DNA of 64,000 bases, from positions 10,782 to 74,781 of the forward strand of contig JBMNUF010000010.1 in NCBI GenBank assembly GCA_050946115.1. The letters run 5' to 3'. A program made the translations under genes and the position numbers. Of this stretch, positions 1-7,387 are shown piece by piece; position 1 is the stretch's first letter, and every line of letters starts with the position of its first letter. The notes beneath the pieces are model-generated. The model saw only the letters and a list, made by a program, of their open reading frames with translations. It made no database searches and had not been told where the DNA came from. The stretch comes from CAYFRC01 sp050946115 (GTDB lineage Bacteria > Bacillota > Clostridia > Christensenellales > Aristaeellaceae).

Positions 1-55
1 AGATTACGCCGTCCATGTCGCAAATAAAGCCCTTTTTCTGGTTAAAATCGATCAT
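1..55 (-). CDS. HAD-superfamily phosphatase, N-terminal fragment
   Basis: Only the first 18 codons lie inside the window; the gene continues past its left edge. The product begins MIDFNQKKGFICDMDGVI, which carries the hydrophobic strand and DxDG motif I of HAD phosphatases (nucleophile Asp and acid/base Asp). The style DMDGVI is typical of the NagD/AraL-like HAD-IIA group. An AAAGGATG ribosome binding site precedes the ATG. It lies 48 nt downstream of pncB on the same strand and is probably the last visible gene of the NAD-salvage operon, so a nucleotide or sugar-phosphate phosphatase is plausible, but the substrate cannot be told from this fragment. Confidence 0.6.
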   Translation of the reverse strand, partial: MIDFNQKKGFICDMDGVI

Positions 56-103
56 TGGTTCTCATCCTTTCGTATCATCTTTTTCCATAAGTCGGGTGTC
101 GTC

Positions 104-1297
104 TTATGCGTTTCGCAGCCTGTATGCGATCGCATCTTTCAGATAGGCGAGGTATTCCGCGTCCTGACAGAGCGTCTTTCCCTCGTCGTCCGAAAGCTTG
201 GCGACGGGCTTTCCGTTCACCGCCTGCAGCTTTATGACGATGTTGAGGGGTTCCGCAAAGGTGTCGTTGGTGATGAACGTTCCGATGCCAAAGGAGACGT
301 TGATCCTGTCCCGAAAGTGGTCGCAGATCTTCTGTGCCCTGTCGAAATCGAGGCTGTCGCTGAAAAACAGGCTCTTCGAGGCGGGGTCGATGCCGAGCTT
401 TTCGTAATGTCGGATCATCTCCTCGCCCCACGTAAACGGGTCGCCGCTGTCGTGGCGCACGCCCGCATAGGTGCTCGCCATCGCCTTGTCGAAATCGAGC
501 AGGAACAGGGGCGTCGTCAAGGTATCCGTGAGCGCGATGCCGTTGTCGCCGCGAAACACGTCGTACCAGTCTATCATGGCGTAGTGGTTCGTATAGGCGA
601 GCGCGATGGATGGGATTCCCTGATACACCTGAAAGAATTCGTGCGCCTGCGTGCCGCGCGGCTTGGTGTCGAATTCCTCCGAAAGCCTGACGTTGGAGGT
701 TCCGAGGTAGTTTTTCCCGAGGCGGGAATGGAGCATGGAGAGGATTTGCCTCTGACAGTCGTAGGAGAGCCTTCTTCTCGTGCCGAAATCCGTGAGAGAA
801 AAGGAGTAGGTTCCGTCCTCGAAGCGCCGAATCTTTTTCTCCGCGCGCTCGAGCGCGCTGTCCAAGAGGCGGTCGTAGTCGTAGGACATGCGGAAGTAAA
901 CCTCGTTCACGATTTCCAGGATGTAGATCTCAAACTGCATACAGGAAAACAGGGGCCCCTCGATGGAAATGTCCAACTTCCCGTCCGCCGTGCGCGTACA
1001 GGAGATGTAGTCGCGCATCGGGTGCCAAAACCGCAGAAATTCCACAAACCCTTTCGGGATGTAGCGGATGGAGCGCAGGTACGTAAGTTCCTGCTCGGTG
1101 TAGCGCATGTTGCAGAGGCAGTCGATCTGCGCCTGAATCTCCTCGAACATCTCCTCCGTAAAGACGACATCTGCATTGCGGCAGACAAACTTGTATTCGC
1201 CGTAGAGATCGGAATGCTTAAACAGGAACACCGCGCCCATGTTCTTCTTGTACAGATCGTCGTCGTTGAGCCCGTGCACGATCGGCGGGAAACGCAT
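104..1297 (-). CDS. pncB: nicotinate phosphoribosyltransferase
   Basis: 397 residues. Converts nicotinate plus PRPP (with ATP hydrolysis) to nicotinate mononucleotide in the cytoplasmic Preiss-Handler NAD salvage route. Family landmarks visible are LTDFGTRRR in the middle of the protein, GTQAHEFFQ carrying the histidine expected to be phosphorylated, and HDSGDP near the phosphate-binding end. The start MRFPPIVHGL is chosen because the open frame further upstream runs through pncA in another frame and has no family similarity. It sits 17 nt downstream of pncA, which makes its substrate, so the two genes act in sequence. A nadD domain for the next step lies at 54.5 kb. Confidence 0.9.
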   Translation of the reverse strand: MRFPPIVHGLNDDDLYKKNMGAVFLFKHSDLYGEYKFVCRNADVVFTEEMFEEIQAQIDCLCNMRYTEQELTYLRSIRYIPKGFVEFLRFWHPMRDYISCTRTADGKLDISIEGPLFSCMQFEIYILEIVNEVYFRMSYDYDRLLDSALERAEKKIRRFEDGTYSFSLTDFGTRRRLSYDCQRQILSMLHSRLGKNYLGTSNVRLSEEFDTKPRGTQAHEFFQVYQGIPSIALAYTNHYAMIDWYDVFRGDNGIALTDTLTTPLFLLDFDKAMASTYAGVRHDSGDPFTWGEEMIRHYEKLGIDPASKSLFFSDSLDFDRAQKICDHFRDRINVSFGIGTFITNDTFAEPLNIVIKLQAVNGKPVAKLSDDEGKTLCQDAEYLAYLKDAIAYRLRNA

Positions 1298-1314
1298 GGC
1301 AAAGTCTCCTCTCT

Positions 1315-1866
1315 TCAAAATTCGTCGGATAGCATGCCGTCGATAAAGCAGCTGTGCATGGCGCTGAGCGCCGCAACGTGCCTTTCTTCGGTGGAACCCG
1401 CGCAGAGATCGGAAAATACCGCCATGGGAAGCTCCGGATTCGATGCGCGGATGAGGATGGCGTTTGAAAGGACGCAGATGTCCGTATCCAGCCCCATGAG
1501 GAACAGCTTGTCGCGCGTCGGGTCGCACACATCGGCCACGGCTTGCCCGATCAAGGGTTCACCGAAGGAAATCTTGTCGAACGTGCGCACGACGTTTGCA
1601 CCCTTCAAAATCTCCTGCAGCGGAAGCGGCATCTCGTGCCCCTCGGTGCCCGCGATGCAGTGGGGGACGGGAAGCCGTTTCCCCTCGTAGCTATCGAGGT
1701 ACGTGTCCTTCTCGTGCGTGTCGCGCGTGACGAAGACCGCGCCGAAATCCGAAATGCGCGCCTTCAGAAAGGTTTCGGCCTTGTCGTAGGCGGCTTTCGC
1801 CGCGAGAGAGCCTAAAGCGCCGGTGATGAAGTCGTTCTGAAAATCGATGATGCACAAAATGTTCAT
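1315..1866 (-). CDS. pncA: nicotinamidase (isochorismatase-fold)
   Basis: 183 residues, the usual size. Hydrolyses nicotinamide to nicotinate and ammonia. The expected Asp-Lys-Cys triad is visible: D8 in IIDFQNDF, K98 in RTFDKISFG, and C131 in GLDTDICVLSNA. Metal-site candidates D49 and H51 occur in TRDTHEKD, and HCIAGTEG matches the family loop near residue 70. The ATG overlaps the TGA of the upstream FAD oxidoreductase by 4 nt, which indicates translational coupling, and pncB follows directly. Another isochorismatase-fold hydrolase is possible in principle, but the pncB neighbour makes nicotinamidase the best reading. Confidence 0.88.
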   Translation of the reverse strand: MNILCIIDFQNDFITGALGSLAAKAAYDKAETFLKARISDFGAVFVTRDTHEKDTYLDSYEGKRLPVPHCIAGTEGHEMPLPLQEILKGANVVRTFDKISFGEPLIGQAVADVCDPTRDKLFLMGLDTDICVLSNAILIRASNPELPMAVFSDLCAGSTEERHVAALSAMHSCFIDGMLSDEF

Positions 1867-3245
1867 GCCTTTACCTCCGTCTCCTCTAAGATGTGCCGTG
1901 CAACGTACACGCCGCTCGCCGAGGCGTGTGAAAGCGAATGGGTCACGCCGGAGCAGTCGCCGATGACGAACAGCCCCTTGCGATTGGTCTCCAAATGTTC
2001 GTCGATGTCCACTTCCATGTTGTAGAACTTGACTTCCACGCCGTACAAAAGTGTGTCGTCGTTCGCGGTGCCGGGCGCGACCTTATCCAAGGCGTAGATC
2101 ATCTCGATGATGCCGTCCAAAATGCGCTTGGGGATTACGAGGGAAAGGTCGCCAGGCGTCGCGGCGAGCGTGGGCGTGACGAAGCTGCCCGCGATGCGGT
2201 GGTCGTTGCTGCGCCTGCCGCGAATCAGGTCGCCGAAGCGCTGCACGATCACGCCGCCGCCCAACATGTTGGAAAGCCGCGCGATGCTCTCGCCGTAGCC
2301 GTTGCTGTCCTTGAAAGGTTCGGAAAAATGCTTGCTCACGAGCAGGGCGAAATTTGTGTTTTCCGTGTGCATGCTCTCGTCCTCGTAGCTGTGGCCGTTT
2401 ACGGTGACGATGCCATTGGTATTTTCGTTGACGACCACGCCGTAGGGGTTCATGCAGAACGTGCGCACCAGGTCTTCAAACTGCTTGGTGCGGTAGACGA
2501 TCTTGCTTTCATAGAGCGCATCGGTCAGGTGGCGGAACACCTCCGCCGGAAGTTCCACGCGCACGCCGATGTCCACACGGTTCGACTTGGTGGGGATGGA
2601 CAGGCTTTCGCACACCCGCTCCATCCACTTGCTGCCGCTGCGCCCGACGCTGATGACGCATTTCTCGCAGGTGTAGTTCTCCCTTGCCGTATCGACGGCA
2701 AAGCCACCATCGGTGCAGCGTACGGTCTCGACTGCGGTGTCGAAGTAAAAATCTACCTTGTCCTTGAGATACTCGTACAGCCTTTCGAGCACGAGGTAGT
2801 TGATGTCCGTGCCCAGATGGCGCACCTGTGCGTCCAGAAGGTACATTCCGTTTTCGAGGCACAGTTTTTTGAAGCCGCTGTTCGCGGTGCTGTATAGCTT
2901 TGTGCCCTCTCCGCCGTGGGCTAGGTTGATTGTATCGACATAGTTCATGAGTTCGAGCGCGCGCTTTTTCCCGATGTATTCGTACAGCGTCCCGCCGAAT
3001 TCGTTGGTGATGTTGTATTTGCCGTCGGAAAATGCGCCCGCGCCGCCGAAGCCGCTCATGATGGAGCAGACGGGGCACTTCACGCAGTTTTTGATTTTTA
3101 CACCGTCGATGGGGCATTTGCGCTTGCCGAGCGTCTTTCCGAGCTCGAATACGCCGATCTTCAGGCTCCGATTCGATTTGACCAGTTCGTATGCCGTGAA
3201 GATGCCGCCGGGACCCGCGCCGATGATGATGATGTCGTATTGCAT
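1863..3245 (-). CDS. FAD/NAD(P)-binding oxidoreductase, COG2509 type
   Basis: 460 residues. The N-terminus YDIIIIGAGPGGIF is a Rossmann dinucleotide-binding motif (GAGPGG at residues 9-14), and a second FAD motif, GLFVIGDCSG, lies near the C-terminus. These place it with uncharacterised COG2509-type flavoprotein dehydrogenases. Four cysteines at C44, C54, C57 and C60 followed by a Gly-rich GFGGAGAFSDG segment could hold an Fe-S cluster; this is inferred, not shown. Start MQYDIIII is chosen because the 14 residues upstream overlap the end of miaA. It is 2 nt after miaA and overlaps pncA, so it is co-transcribed with NAD salvage. The substrate is unknown. Confidence 0.75.
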   Translation of the reverse strand: MQYDIIIIGAGPGGIFTAYELVKSNRSLKIGVFELGKTLGKRKCPIDGVKIKNCVKCPVCSIMSGFGGAGAFSDGKYNITNEFGGTLYEYIGKKRALELMNYVDTINLAHGGEGTKLYSTANSGFKKLCLENGMYLLDAQVRHLGTDINYLVLERLYEYLKDKVDFYFDTAVETVRCTDGGFAVDTARENYTCEKCVISVGRSGSKWMERVCESLSIPTKSNRVDIGVRVELPAEVFRHLTDALYESKIVYRTKQFEDLVRTFCMNPYGVVVNENTNGIVTVNGHSYEDESMHTENTNFALLVSKHFSEPFKDSNGYGESIARLSNMLGGGVIVQRFGDLIRGRRSNDHRIAGSFVTPTLAATPGDLSLVIPKRILDGIIEMIYALDKVAPGTANDDTLLYGVEVKFYNMEVDIDEHLETNRKGLFVIGDCSGVTHSLSHASASGVYVARHILEETEVKA

Positions 3246-3247
3246 AG

Positions 3248-4144
3248 CTATCTTCCTCCCGCAATAAAGGCATCGATCAGGGCGCACGCACTTTCAAACG
3301 GCGCGTTTTCCATGTCGAGCCAGTGTATTTCTTTGTCGCGCTTAAACCATATCTCCTGCCTCTTGGCGAACTGCTTGATCGCTGTGGAAAGGAGCTGCTT
3401 CATTTCATCTAAGGTTTCGTATTCGCCCGAAAGGTATTTTGTGAGAAAGCGGTATTCGAGGCCGAGCTTTAAGAGGAACTCCTCCGTTGCACCCGAGTGG
3501 ATGAGGGTTTGCACCTCTTCTACCATGCCCTGCGCGAGCCGTTTCTCGAGCCGCTCGTCGATGCGCGCGCGCAGCGTCTCTCTATCCCACGTCACGCCGA
3601 GCTTGAGGCAGGCATAGCGCGGATCGTTCGGGGCCGGTCCCTCGTCCCCGTCGTGAATTTTCTCGAGCAGGCGCATCACGCGGTTGCGATTCTTGCCGTC
3701 CACGGTCGTATCGGGGCGAAGCTTCAGGAGCATTTCGTACAGCGCATCCGTCTCAAAGGTCTCCAGATGCGCGCGGTATTCCAAATCCGGCGGGGTGTCG
3801 CTCATGCCGTAGCCCTTGGTGATGCTTTCGACATACAGCCCCGTGCCGCCGACCAGAAACGGCAAATGCCCGCGCGCGAGGATGCCGTCGATCGCGGAAT
3901 ATGCGAGCTTTTGAAAGTCGCGCACGCTGAAAAAATCGTTCGGCTCTCTGATGTCGATCAGATGGTGGGGCACATGGCGCATTTCCTCGGGCGTTATCTT
4001 GCCGCTTCCCAAATCCAGCCCGCGAAACACCTGCCGCGAATCCGCAGAGACGATTTCGCCGCCGTATTTTTCTGCGAGGGCAACGCCCAGCGCGCTCTTT
4101 CCGGAGGCATTCGTCCCCCCGATGACGATGATTTTCGGCTTCAT
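3248..4144 (-). CDS. miaA: tRNA dimethylallyltransferase
   Basis: 298 residues, normal length. Transfers dimethylallyl from DMAPP to A37 of tRNAs reading UNN codons (i6A37). The P-loop GGTNASGKS (residues 9-17), SADSRQVFRGLDLGSGK (usually SADSMQVYRGMDIGTAK), the GGTGLY motif and the C-terminal QFAKRQEIWFKRD signature are all visible. It is the first gene after an extended -10 promoter at 4166-4174, with a GGAGGG ribosome binding site ahead of the ATG, and heads the minus-strand operon leading to pncA and pncB. Confidence 0.93.
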   Translation of the reverse strand: MKPKIIVIGGTNASGKSALGVALAEKYGGEIVSADSRQVFRGLDLGSGKITPEEMRHVPHHLIDIREPNDFFSVRDFQKLAYSAIDGILARGHLPFLVGGTGLYVESITKGYGMSDTPPDLEYRAHLETFETDALYEMLLKLRPDTTVDGKNRNRVMRLLEKIHDGDEGPAPNDPRYACLKLGVTWDRETLRARIDERLEKRLAQGMVEEVQTLIHSGATEEFLLKLGLEYRFLTKYLSGEYETLDEMKQLLSTAIKQFAKRQEIWFKRDKEIHWLDMENAPFESACALIDAFIAGGR

Positions 4145-4165
4145 GCCATCCCTCCACTGGCTTCC

Positions 4166-4174
4166 ATTATACCA
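4166..4174 (-). promoter_or_regulatory. extended -10 promoter for miaA operon
   Basis: On the minus strand the sequence reads TGGTATAAT, a perfect TATAAT preceded by the TGn extension, 22 nt before the miaA ATG. No good -35 is present 17 bp upstream, which fits an extended -10 promoter. It lies just beyond the terminator that closes the previous transcript. Confidence 0.6.
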
Positions 4175-4215
4175 TAAAATATAGGAAAGAAAAGGAATAT
4201 TGTGGAAAATCGCCC

Positions 4216-4241
4216 AAAGAAAAAACGCCCGAAGGCGTTTT
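4216..4241 (-). terminator. intrinsic terminator after metallophosphoesterase
   Basis: On the minus strand AAAACGCC-TTCG-GGCGTTTT forms an 8-bp stem with a stable tetraloop, followed by further T residues. It begins at the last base of the metallophosphoesterase stop codon and separates that unit from the miaA operon. Confidence 0.8.
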
Positions 4242-4936
4242 CAGCATTCCAATGGAATTTCCAGCGCGGTAAAGCCGATGCCGTCGGCGGAAACGTTGAC
4301 GTATTGCACCCCGTCTGTCTCCCCGTGAAACGCACTGTGCAGTGCCTGCCCGTGCAGATGCCCGTATACGAGCGTGTGGGCGCGATATTGCGTCAAAAGG
4401 CGGGTAAAGTCCGTTTGGCGGTGTTCCCTTGTGAGCGGGGGATAGTGCATCATGACGACCAGTGGGAGTTCTTCGGAAATGCGGCGCGCCGCCTTGAGCG
4501 AGAGCTCCAGCCGCAGCACCTCGCGCCGATAGATTTTGCGGTCGTCCTCCGCCGTGGATTCGTAGGGGAGCAGCCAGCCGCGCGTACCGGCGAAGACGAC
4601 GTCTCCGATGCGCAGCGCATCGTTTTGCAGCGCGAAGCAATTGGGCGGCAGCGCCTCGCGCACGCGCTGAATGCTGCTCCACCAATAGTCGTGGTTGCCG
4701 CGAACGAGGATTTTGTTGCCGGGAAACGTCGCGAGAAGTGCAAGGTGTCGCGTCGCGTCCTCAAGCCGCATGGCCCAGCTGAAATCGCCCGGCAGGAGAA
4801 TCACGTCTTCCGCCGCAGCGCGTGCGCGCAGATCCTGTGCGATGCGCGCAAAATGGTCCGTCCAAATTTCGCCGAACACATCCATCGGCTTGTCGCCGTC
4901 CGAAAGATGCAGGTCGCCGATCGCAAAAATCCTCAA
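4241..4936 (-). CDS. calcineurin-like metallophosphoesterase
   Basis: 231 residues. The two-metal phosphoesterase motifs appear in order: D-x-H in FAIGDLHLSDG (residues 5-15), GD in LLPGDFSWAM, GNHD in VRGNHDYWW, and the C-terminal GHLHG. No signal peptide or membrane segment is present, so it is cytoplasmic. The physiological substrate cannot be read from the sequence. Its ATG overlaps the stop of the upstream CxxC/acidic-tail gene (ATGA), so the two are translationally coupled, and a terminator follows immediately. Confidence 0.85.
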   Translation of the reverse strand: MRIFAIGDLHLSDGDKPMDVFGEIWTDHFARIAQDLRARAAAEDVILLPGDFSWAMRLEDATRHLALLATFPGNKILVRGNHDYWWSSIQRVREALPPNCFALQNDALRIGDVVFAGTRGWLLPYESTAEDDRKIYRREVLRLELSLKAARRISEELPLVVMMHYPPLTREHRQTDFTRLLTQYRAHTLVYGHLHGQALHSAFHGETDGVQYVNVSADGIGFTALEIPLEC

Positions 4937-5313
4937 TTTTCGTCCTCGTCTTCGTCGTCCTCGTCATCCTCGTCGAGCGGTACCTCTTTATATCCCGCAT
5001 CGTCTATGCCGTCCTCGATATCCAGCTCGACCATTTCATCCATGCCGGATACGCAGGCGATCTCCAGTTTTCGCCCGTCCGCGCCGAGCGCGTCGTCGGG
5101 CACATCCGTTTGCATGCGATGTGCGAGCTCCTTCAGGCAATTCAGGCACAGTTCGCTTCCGGACACGACGGGGTTTTCGCCGCATTCGGAGCAGAGTTCC
5201 GCAATATCGTCCTGTTCCGTTTCGCCGCTAACCTCTTTGCGGCACACGGAACACAGCTTTTCGGACTCCGTGATATAATTCAGCTCGCAGCGCGGGCATT
5301 TCACGTATTTCAT
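4933..5313 (-). CDS. CxxC-rich zinc-ribbon-like protein with acidic tail
   Basis: 126 residues; not a family I recognise. Four CxxC pairs (residues 6-9, 21-24, 41-44, 56-59) suggest two small zinc ribbons in the N-terminal half. The C-terminal end is almost purely acidic (Asp/Glu from about residue 114 to 125). The arrangement resembles small proteins that contact nucleic acid or a basic partner, but no function is established. It starts the two-gene unit with the metallophosphoesterase, read from a well-formed promoter at 5354-5382, with an AGGAGGA ribosome binding site. Confidence 0.7.
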   Translation of the reverse strand: MKYVKCPRCELNYITESEKLCSVCRKEVSGETEQDDIAELCSECGENPVVSGSELCLNCLKELAHRMQTDVPDDALGADGRKLEIACVSGMDEMVELDIEDGIDDAGYKEVPLDEDDEDDEDEDEN

Positions 5314-5353
5314 ATCGACTCCTCCTAAGAGTTCGGGGTGGTAATGTCAAGGT

Positions 5354-5382
5354 ATTATAGCGCATAGAAGCGGCTTTGACAA
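5354..5382 (-). promoter_or_regulatory. sigma-A promoter for zinc-ribbon/phosphoesterase unit
   Basis: Minus strand TTGTCA, 17-bp spacer, TATAAT; the -10 is at 5354-5359 and the -35 at 5377-5382. It points at the CxxC-rich gene whose ATG is about 40 nt downstream. Confidence 0.7.
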
Positions 5383-5468
5383 GCCATATTCCATCCTGAA
5401 ATATAAAATTTATGTTCAAGGTTTTGTACAATTCTCGACATGTCTGTTGCGAATTAACAATCGTTCCG

Positions 5469-5497
5469 TTGAAAGTCTCCGCAAAAGGCGGTATAGT
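5469..5497 (+). promoter_or_regulatory. sigma-A promoter for acetyltransferase genes
   Basis: TTGAAA at 5469-5474, 17-bp spacer, TATAGT at 5492-5497. It lies 28 nt ahead of the first GNAT ATG, so the leader is short. Confidence 0.6.
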
Positions 5498-5525
5498 GCA
5501 GGAAAGACTGGGAGGGGATGGGTAT

Positions 5526-6098
5526 ATGCGCGAAATTGCGACGGAGAGACTCCTTTTGCGAAGGGCATATCCGGCGGATTGCGAGGCGATGTTTCCGATG
5601 TATTCGGACGCGGACGCCCTGCGCTTTGTTCCGATTCTCCCCGCGAACAATATAGACGATATGAAAAAAATCTACCGCGAACTGTGGGAGGCATCCCTTT
5701 CGTGGGAGAATGCCTGCAGGTATCTCATCTGCCTTAGAGATACGGGGGAGATTGCAGGCTATATCCACATAAGCCCCGGGGACGCGCACGACTTCGGTTA
5801 CGGGCTCCGCCGCGCCTTTTGGGGTAAGGGGATCGCGACGGAGGCGGCGAGAGCCGTTTTGGATGTTGCGAAGGAGATGGGGCTGCCCTTTGTCACCGCG
5901 ACGCACGACAGGGAAAACCCGAAGAGCGGCGCCGTCATGCGCAGAATCGGCATGACCTACCGCTATTCCTACCCGGAACAGTGGATGCCGAAGAATCAGG
6001 CGGCGATATTTCGCATGTACCAAATGGGCTTTACGACCGACGAAACCTATCGCGGATACCAAATGCTGCGCCCGGGTTGGTTCGTAGAGGAGGAATAG
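5526..6098 (+). CDS. GNAT N-acetyltransferase (RimJ/RimL type)
   Basis: 190 residues. The N-terminus MREIATERLLLRRAYPAD and the acetyl-CoA loop GLRRAFWGKGIATEAA are typical of RimJ/RimL-like GNAT enzymes; the acceptor is unknown. The start at 5526 follows a GGAGGGG ribosome binding site; longer frames upstream cross the promoter. Two further GNAT genes follow, the next only 2 nt after this stop. The DNA encoding the last ~25 residues (from MYQMGFTTDETYRG) reappears in decayed form at 6662-6740, marking the edge of a tandem duplication. Confidence 0.8.
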   Translation: MREIATERLLLRRAYPADCEAMFPMYSDADALRFVPILPANNIDDMKKIYRELWEASLSWENACRYLICLRDTGEIAGYIHISPGDAHDFGYGLRRAFWGKGIATEAARAVLDVAKEMGLPFVTATHDRENPKSGAVMRRIGMTYRYSYPEQWMPKNQAAIFRMYQMGFTTDETYRGYQMLRPGWFVEEE

Positions 6099-6100
6099 CG

Positions 6101-6652
6101 ATGTATGTGGAAGAGAAACGCTTTTTCCTGAAGGACGGAAGGGAAGCGGTGCTGCGCAGTCCGCGCGAAGAAGATGCGGAGGGCATGCTCGAATGCCTCG
6201 TTGCCACTGCGGGCGAGACGGATTTTCTCATACGCGATCCCGAGGAATGCGCGAAGTACACAGTGGAGTTCGAGCGAAAGTTTCTCAAAGACATGGCGGA
6301 AAACGAGAACATCGCGATGCTCGTGTGCCTCGTGGAAGGGCGCATCGCGGGATACTGCAAAATTCAGTTCCACACTGCTATCAAGACGCAGCACAGGGCA
6401 ACCATTGGCATTGCGCTCATGAAGGAATATTGGAACCTGGGCATCGGCACGCGCCTTTTTGAAGAGATGCTTTCCATCACAAAAAAGCGGGAGCACCTTT
6501 TGCAACTGGAGCTTCAATTCACGGAGGGCAATGACAGGGGGCGGCATCTGTACGAGAAAATGGGCTTTCGCATCGCGGGAGTGCATCCGGACGCCCTCCG
6601 CCTGAAGGACGGAACGCTCAAAAACGAATACCTCATGATTCGTGAGCTTTGA
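6101..6652 (+). CDS. GNAT N-acetyltransferase, copy 1 of tandem pair
   Basis: 183 residues. GNAT fold with the acetyl-CoA binding segment KEYWNLGIGTRLFEEML in the middle and a typical C-terminal YEKMGFRIAG strand. The substrate is unknown. The start MYVEEKRFFLKDGR follows GAGGAGGAATAGCG, an excellent ribosome binding site; longer frames overlap the preceding gene. It is about 87 percent identical by hand count (about 23 substitutions) to the gene at 6752-7303, so the two are recent duplicates. Confidence 0.82.
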   Translation: MYVEEKRFFLKDGREAVLRSPREEDAEGMLECLVATAGETDFLIRDPEECAKYTVEFERKFLKDMAENENIAMLVCLVEGRIAGYCKIQFHTAIKTQHRATIGIALMKEYWNLGIGTRLFEEMLSITKKREHLLQLELQFTEGNDRGRHLYEKMGFRIAGVHPDALRLKDGTLKNEYLMIREL

Positions 6653-6751
6653 CAATGCGCATATCGCGTGTACCGGATCGGTTTTGCGAACGGCGAAACC
6701 TGTAGCGGATGCCGTTTGCAGTTTCTTTATATTTATAGAGGAGGAATAGCG

Positions 6752-7303
6752 ATGTTTGTGGAAGAGAAACGGTTTTTTCTGAAGGACGGAAGGGAAGCGG
6801 TGCTGCGCAGTCCGCGCGAAGAAGACGCGGAGGGCATGATAGAATACCTCGTTGCCTCCGCGGGCGAGACGGATTTCATCATGCGCTATCCCGAGGAATG
6901 CGCGAAGTACACAGTGGAGTTCGAGCGGAAGTTTCTCAAGGACATGGCGGAAAACGAGAACATCGCGATGCTCGTGTGCCTCGTGGAGGGGCGCATCGCG
7001 GGGAACTGCGAAATTCAGTTCCACACCGCCATCAAAACGCGCCACAGGGCAACCATCGCCATCGCACTCAGGAAGGAATATTGGAACTTAGGCATCGGCA
7101 CGCGCCTTTTCGAGGAGATGCTTTCCATCGCGAGTACGCGGGAGCACCTTTTACAGGCAGAGCTTCAGTTCATGGAGGGCAATGACAGGGGGCGGCATCT
7201 GTACGAGAAAATGGGCTTTCGCATCGTCGGCGTGCATCCGAACGCCTTCCGCCTGAAGGACGGAACGCTCAAAAACGAATACCATATGGTTCGCAAGCTT
7301 TGA
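6752..7303 (+). CDS. GNAT N-acetyltransferase, copy 2 of tandem pair
   Basis: 183 residues, same length and ribosome binding site (GAGGAGGAATAGCG) as copy 1. Substitutions against copy 1 cluster at positions such as DPEEC versus YPEEC, GYCKIQ versus GNCEIQ and the SITKKRE versus SIASTRE loop, suggesting drift in the substrate pocket rather than loss of function, since the acetyl-CoA loop WNLGIGTRLFEEM is unchanged. A GTG-initiated frame upstream (6668) encodes the decayed remnant of the first GNAT gene's C-terminus and is not part of this protein. Confidence 0.82.
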   Translation: MFVEEKRFFLKDGREAVLRSPREEDAEGMIEYLVASAGETDFIMRYPEECAKYTVEFERKFLKDMAENENIAMLVCLVEGRIAGNCEIQFHTAIKTRHRATIAIALRKEYWNLGIGTRLFEEMLSIASTREHLLQAELQFMEGNDRGRHLYEKMGFRIVGVHPNAFRLKDGTLKNEYHMVRKL

Positions 7304-7322
7304 CAATTCACACAACCTGCGA

Positions 7323-7351
7323 TTGAAACGCACATCGGAACGTGGTATACT
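7323..7351 (+). promoter_or_regulatory. sigma-A promoter for isomerase/PHP/gltX run
   Basis: TTGAAA at 7323-7328, 17-bp spacer, TATACT at 7346-7351 with a TGG extension (TGGTATACT). It is 37 nt before the first ATG of the six-gene run ending at 13604. Confidence 0.65.
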
Positions 7352-7387
7352 ATAATGGCATAAAAAGAATCGAAGGGGGATTTTCTC

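Larger units (their letters stand above)
6005..7308 (+). repeat. tandem duplication of a GNAT gene, period about 651 bp
   Basis: Unit 1 runs from about 6005 to 6657 and unit 2 from about 6658 to 7308. Corresponding ATGs are 651 bp apart (6101 and 6752). Each unit begins with the 3' end of the first GNAT gene, intact in unit 1 and frame-shifted and diverged in unit 2, then an identical ribosome binding site, then the 183-codon gene, and ends with the shared CTTTGACAAT just after the stop codon. Confidence 0.75.

Noticed and set aside
6668..6751. N-terminal extension of the third acetyltransferase starting at GTG 6668
   Set aside because: The segment is a remnant of the first GNAT gene's 3' end; the ribosome binding site is just before 6752 and is identical to that of the sister gene.
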